This document shows positions 33,775 through 36,159 of a DNA stretch of 36,159 nt, piece by piece (within the stretch, counting starts at the first letter, position 1; every line of letters begins with the position of its first letter). Source of the DNA: DASXMX01 sp036794395. GTDB taxonomy: Bacteria > Planctomycetota > Phycisphaerae > Tepidisphaerales > Tepidisphaeraceae. The stretch lies in contig DAIRGS010000036.1 of NCBI GenBank assembly GCA_036794395.1, forward strand, positions 1 through 36,159. The letters run 5' to 3'. Below the pieces are notes generated by a model. That model did not search any database and was not told where the DNA came from. It saw only the letters and a program-made list of their open reading frames with translations. The translations under genes were made by a program, and so were the position numbers.

Positions 33775-34014
33775 TTAGCGGCTTGGTCCTCGCAAGGTTT
33801 TCACGTCTTGTTCGTGCCACGATTGTGGCGGCGGGGTTTCATTCGCAAAGGTGGAAAGCTCATCGTAGCTCATTCCGCCGAAAGTTGGCGGAACCACCTG
33901 CTTGCGGCATAGCGCAAAATCCGCAAATCGGCGCCAGAACCCTTTACGCTCACAAGCCGGCAGCGGGGGCGTTTGGGCCGATTTAATCGCAGAATCGTCG
34001 GTGGTGCTTATCAT
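33775..34014 (-). CDS. Small protein upstream of the MazF-like gene, possible antitoxin
   Basis: This 79-residue protein has a strong GGAGG ribosome binding site a few bases before its ATG. It has no recognisable DNA-binding fold. The N-terminal part is Thr/Pro-rich with a basic aromatic patch (ERKGFWRRFADFALCRK), and the C-terminal half reads PPTFGGMSYDELSTFANETP. The position just ahead of the MazF-like gene suggests an antitoxin, but it is unlike the usual MazE (AbrB) or RHH types, so this is inference from context only. Confidence 0.55.
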   Translation of the reverse strand: MISTTDDSAIKSAQTPPLPACERKGFWRRFADFALCRKQVVPPTFGGMSYDELSTFANETPPPQSWHEQDVKTLRGPSR

Positions 34015-34229
34015 ATTCCTCCGTTCTTGCGTCCTTGCAAGCTCCGGCCCATGTTAACCACGATCAGCGTAACGGTGGCAACGCGACAGAGGTTGTTCCA
34101 ACTCCCCCAGCATCGGCAATGGTATCATTCCGCAGTATGGCTTTCCACACCAGTGAATACTTTGCAAATTCCAAGGGATCTCTCGCGCCCATCAGAATCT
34201 CCACGCATTTATGCCATGCCTGAAAATCC

Positions 34230-34595
34230 TCAAGCCCGCCCCCGCGCCCCATCCCGCGCCGCCGTCAACCGAACCTGGGCTTCCTGCAACCGCCCCATCG
34301 CCTGCGAAGACATCTTCTTCATCCACTCCGACACCTCGGGCGACACGGCCTTAGCCGCAAACCGCGTCACCGGAATCTGTGTGAGATATCCACCCAGCAC
34401 CGTCGACGACCACGCCTTGGCCCGAGCCGCCGTCGGAACCCGGACGGCTGTTTCGATCGGCTCGGTGGGCAGCGGCGTCCGCGGGGTGCGGCCCGACAAC
34501 GCCGCAAACATGTCCAGATCGTGCTGAAGCACCCGGCGACGCATGATCTTCACCTGCGAAGTCCGGGGAAACGCGTCGAGGATCGCCTGCGTCAT
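34230..34595 (-). CDS. Hypothetical protein
   Basis: This 121-residue protein has a good ribosome binding site (AGGAG, 6 bases before the ATG at 34595). It has no signal peptide or membrane segment. The N-terminus is basic (KIMRRRVLQHDLDMF), the middle is rich in Pro/Thr/Arg, and the C-terminal half looks helical (SPEVSEWMKKMSSQAMGRLQ, EAQVRLTAARDGARGRA). I recognise no family. The 215-bp spacer between it and the small gene at 33775-34014 contains no convincing gene. Confidence 0.6.
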   Translation of the reverse strand: MTQAILDAFPRTSQVKIMRRRVLQHDLDMFAALSGRTPRTPLPTEPIETAVRVPTAARAKAWSSTVLGGYLTQIPVTRFAAKAVSPEVSEWMKKMSSQAMGRLQEAQVRLTAARDGARGRA

Positions 34596-34724
34596 AACAA
34601 CTCCTGGCTACTACAAGGCTCTGCACCGTCCCAACGGGGGACAACAACGACTCAACCGTGTTCTCGGTCCAACCATGGCACGACTTTCGCTTATGCCGTG
34701 TGACCTATAAGGATGCGGTGATCT

Positions 34725-35297
34725 GTGCCGAAACTTCTCACCAACTCGGGCGTAATCGCGTGCGGCGTGCTTATGGCATGGGCAGGTACGGGCTGCACCT
34801 CCACCCCGAAGTCCCGCAGCGCCCTGATTTCCCCCGCCGCCGCGGCCATCGGCCGGCCTCAATTGGCTACCACTCAGGAAACGTCCGCCCCAACCGATCA
34901 AACCGCCTTCTGCCGTCTGGCCGACGACGCGTGCGGCCTCTCGGGCGGATGCCTGATCGGCGCCAGCCGGGCCATGCTCGATAAGCAGCAGATTGACCTC
35001 GCCCGCCGGGCCAACCAACAATCCCAGCAGCACCCCGCCATTCCCGCCGATGCCCGTGAACACCCCACCGCTGACTTGAACGGCGACGGCTTCGTCACCC
35101 TCGACGAACTTATCGCCATGCGCCGTGCCGGAGTCGATGACGATCAAATGATCGATCGCCTCCGCGCCACCGGCCAAGTCTTCGCCCTCAGCCCCCGCCA
35201 ATGGCAATACCTCTACGAACGCGGCATCAACCGCCCCGTGCTCGACGCGATCAGCAACATGGGCTCCCCGCTGGCCTCGGCCGATCGCGTGCACTGA
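34725..35297 (+). CDS. Putative lipoprotein with an EF-hand-like loop
   Basis: The GTG at 34725 gives 190 residues. The N-terminus (LLTNSGVIACGVLMAWAGTGC) is a lipoprotein-type signal ending in a cysteine at 24. The mature part begins with a low-complexity Ser/Thr/Ala stretch, then a Cys-containing segment (FCRLADDACGLSGGCLIGAS). DLNGDGFVTLDEL (about 117-129) is a single calcium-binding EF-hand or dockerin-like loop, and the C-terminal helices include SPRQWQYLYERGI. It may sense calcium or hold a complex at the outer membrane; the function is unknown. AAGGA lies about 11 bases upstream. It is divergent from the hypothetical gene at 34230-34595. Confidence 0.68.
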   Translation: MPKLLTNSGVIACGVLMAWAGTGCTSTPKSRSALISPAAAAIGRPQLATTQETSAPTDQTAFCRLADDACGLSGGCLIGASRAMLDKQQIDLARRANQQSQQHPAIPADAREHPTADLNGDGFVTLDELIAMRRAGVDDDQMIDRLRATGQVFALSPRQWQYLYERGINRPVLDAISNMGSPLASADRVH

Positions 35298-35345
35298 TGC
35301 GATGTGCGATTCGTGGTCTTTCACGTCGTTCGCCATAATACCCAG

Positions 35346-35948
35346 ATGCCCGACGCCCCAGAGCGATCCTTTTTCGCTTGCGCCACGTGTCATAAAAGAC
35401 TTGTTTCGCTGTGTTTTTCGCTGCCTTTATGGGGCGTGATGAGCGGCTGTGCTCAGTCCGCTTTCGACATCGCTCAGCCGCCCCAATTTGCCCAGCAAAT
35501 CGAACGTGATCGCGACACAACATTAAAGCTCAGTCCACTGGAATATCGATTTCGCTCAGTCGAAGACCGCCTGGTCCTTCGCGTTTACAACGCTTCCTCC
35601 GATCCCATTTCACTACTCGGCCCCGACAGTTACCTCGTCGATCCCGAGGGCCAGAGCCATCCCCTCTTGAGCCAGACAATTCCACCCCAATCATTCATCA
35701 AGTTGATCCTCCCGCCCCTCCCCCCCGATCGAACTCCCGAGGGCCCATCCATCGCATTCGGCGTCAGTTCCTCCGGCCTCGGAATCGATACCGGCCAAAG
35801 CGCCCTGGAACGCGCCGCCGCCCCGCGGAATAACGTGGATCAATGGTCTTGGGGAATCGATCAATCGGTGCGTCTCACCTTCCGCTTCCAACGCGGCTCC
35901 GATCCCCCCTTCACACATTCCTTTTCACTTCGCCGTCATGCGAGGTAA
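35346..35948 (+). CDS. Putative lipoprotein
   Basis: Using the ATG at 35346 this is 200 residues; an in-frame GTG at 35304 would add 14. The signal region (RLVSLCFSLPLWGVMSGC) ends in a cysteine after a hydrophobic stretch, fitting a lipobox. The mature protein is beta-rich: EYRFRSVEDRLVLRVYNASS, DPISLLGPDSYLVDPEG, SFIKLILPPLPPD, SVRLTFRFQRGS. This resembles an immunoglobulin-like or similar sandwich with no named family. It lies 48 bp after the EF-hand lipoprotein gene, so the two probably form an operon. The stop codon is followed 2 bases later by repeat copy C. Confidence 0.66.
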   Translation: MPDAPERSFFACATCHKRLVSLCFSLPLWGVMSGCAQSAFDIAQPPQFAQQIERDRDTTLKLSPLEYRFRSVEDRLVLRVYNASSDPISLLGPDSYLVDPEGQSHPLLSQTIPPQSFIKLILPPLPPDRTPEGPSIAFGVSSSGLGIDTGQSALERAAAPRNNVDQWSWGIDQSVRLTFRFQRGSDPPFTHSFSLRRHAR

Positions 35949-35950
35949 AC

Positions 35951-36159
35951 TAAAATGACCGTGCATGATTCCGCGCTTCGTGGCATGGGGCTTCCAGCCC
36001 ATGATCGATGGAGTTGACCATCGGCGACGGGTTAGATGTGGGAAAACCAAGTTTCGACAGTTGGACAACCTTTTGAATTTACCCTCAGAAAATGCCCGGT
36101 TCCAGCGAGTTGGTTTTCCCACATCTCACCCGGCGCCCGACCCGAAGCGTCCCCGTCCA
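35951..36159 (-). repeat. Nested inverted-repeat element, copy C (inverted relative to A, cut by window end)
   Basis: Read on the minus strand this copy follows copy A: GGGGACGCTTCGGGTC, the block GATGTGGGAAAACCAACTCG, GGTTGTCCAACTGTCGAAAC, hairpin CATGGGCT with its partner (near 35983-36003), and terminal CGGTCATTTTA. Its inner inverted repeat is the best preserved: AGATGTGGGAAAACCAA is mirrored perfectly by TTGGTTTTCCCACATCT. The distal hairpin and terminal repeat lie beyond the window. It begins 2 bases after the stop codon of the lipoprotein gene. Confidence 0.8.

Noticed and set aside
34064..34252. 62-codon minus-strand open frame downstream of the hypothetical gene at 34230-34595
   Set aside because: It overlaps that gene's end in another frame and has no ribosome binding site. 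Some residues look protein-like, but not enough to support it.
1..36159. CRISPR array, tRNA or rRNA genes, integrase or full insertion sequence
   Set aside because: I looked for regularly spaced direct repeats, cloverleaf-like segments and transposase motifs and saw none. The three-copy element has no transposase inside it.

Overview
The window looks like chromosomal DNA of a planctomycete, most likely of the class Phycisphaerae. This is an inference from gene content, because no rRNA or other marker gene is present. The signs are high GC; a secreted protein with a LEPR-xLL N-terminal motif and a large secreted sedolisin with the related LExRxxLS motif; a DUF1080 (3-keto-disaccharide hydrolase-type) protein; Tat-exported Gfo/Idh/MocA and DUF3500 proteins; a solitary squalene-hopene cyclase; and gene-poor spacers full of palindromic repeats. 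A run of 10 Ns at 8150-8159 marks a scaffold gap, so this is a draft assembly.

Layout. 1-2.2 kb: a leftward response regulator with a SpoIIE-type phosphatase domain that stops early, then rightward RNase D. 2.2-3.75 kb: a bifunctional HldE-like protein with its two domains in reversed order. 3.8-7.9 kb: a leftward run of M24 aminopeptidase, Tat-exported DUF3500 protein, membrane-anchored endonuclease/exonuclease/phosphatase-fold protein and DUF3467 protein. 7.9-8.3 kb: palindromic spacer with the gap. 8.3-12.2 kb: rightward beta-propeller protein, LEPR-xLL protein, repeat copy A, Tat-exported oxidoreductase, a long-hairpin repeat and a DUF3592-like membrane protein. 12.2-14.0 kb: a leftward trypsin-fold protein that has lost its catalytic triad. 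14.1-19.2 kb: rightward small secreted protein, DUF1080 protein, hypothetical protein and a 923-residue C45-type Ntn hydrolase fusion. 19.2-20.0 kb: a PIN/ribbon-helix-helix toxin-antitoxin pair. 20.3-24 kb: FAD monooxygenase, ECF sigma factor, DoxX-like membrane protein, ABM-like monooxygenase and a small hypothetical protein. 24.2-26.2 kb: squalene-hopene cyclase. 26.3-29.7 kb: a frameshifted type IIG restriction-modification gene and a truncated HD-domain gene. 29.7-32.1 kb: sedolisin. 32.3-36.2 kb: repeat copy B, a zinc-ribbon/TPR protein, a MazF/PemK-like toxin with a possible partner, hypothetical proteins, two putative lipoproteins and repeat copy C.

The most striking signal is not a gene. 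A roughly 260-bp nested inverted-repeat element occurs three times (9958-10215, about 32271-32533, and 35951 to the window end). Its ends read TAAATGACCGTG, and each copy lies at the 3' end of a coding sequence. In two copies the host gene's TAA stop codon is itself part of the element's terminal repeat. A second palindromic family (full hairpin 11701-11778, half copy 21861-21888) and several one-off palindromes fill other spacers.

Few of the genes form a clear pathway. The window mixes housekeeping genes (rnd, heptose-type activation, shc), secreted or exported proteins, and mobile or defence genes (type IIG R-M, two toxin-antitoxin loci, repeats), several of which show decay.
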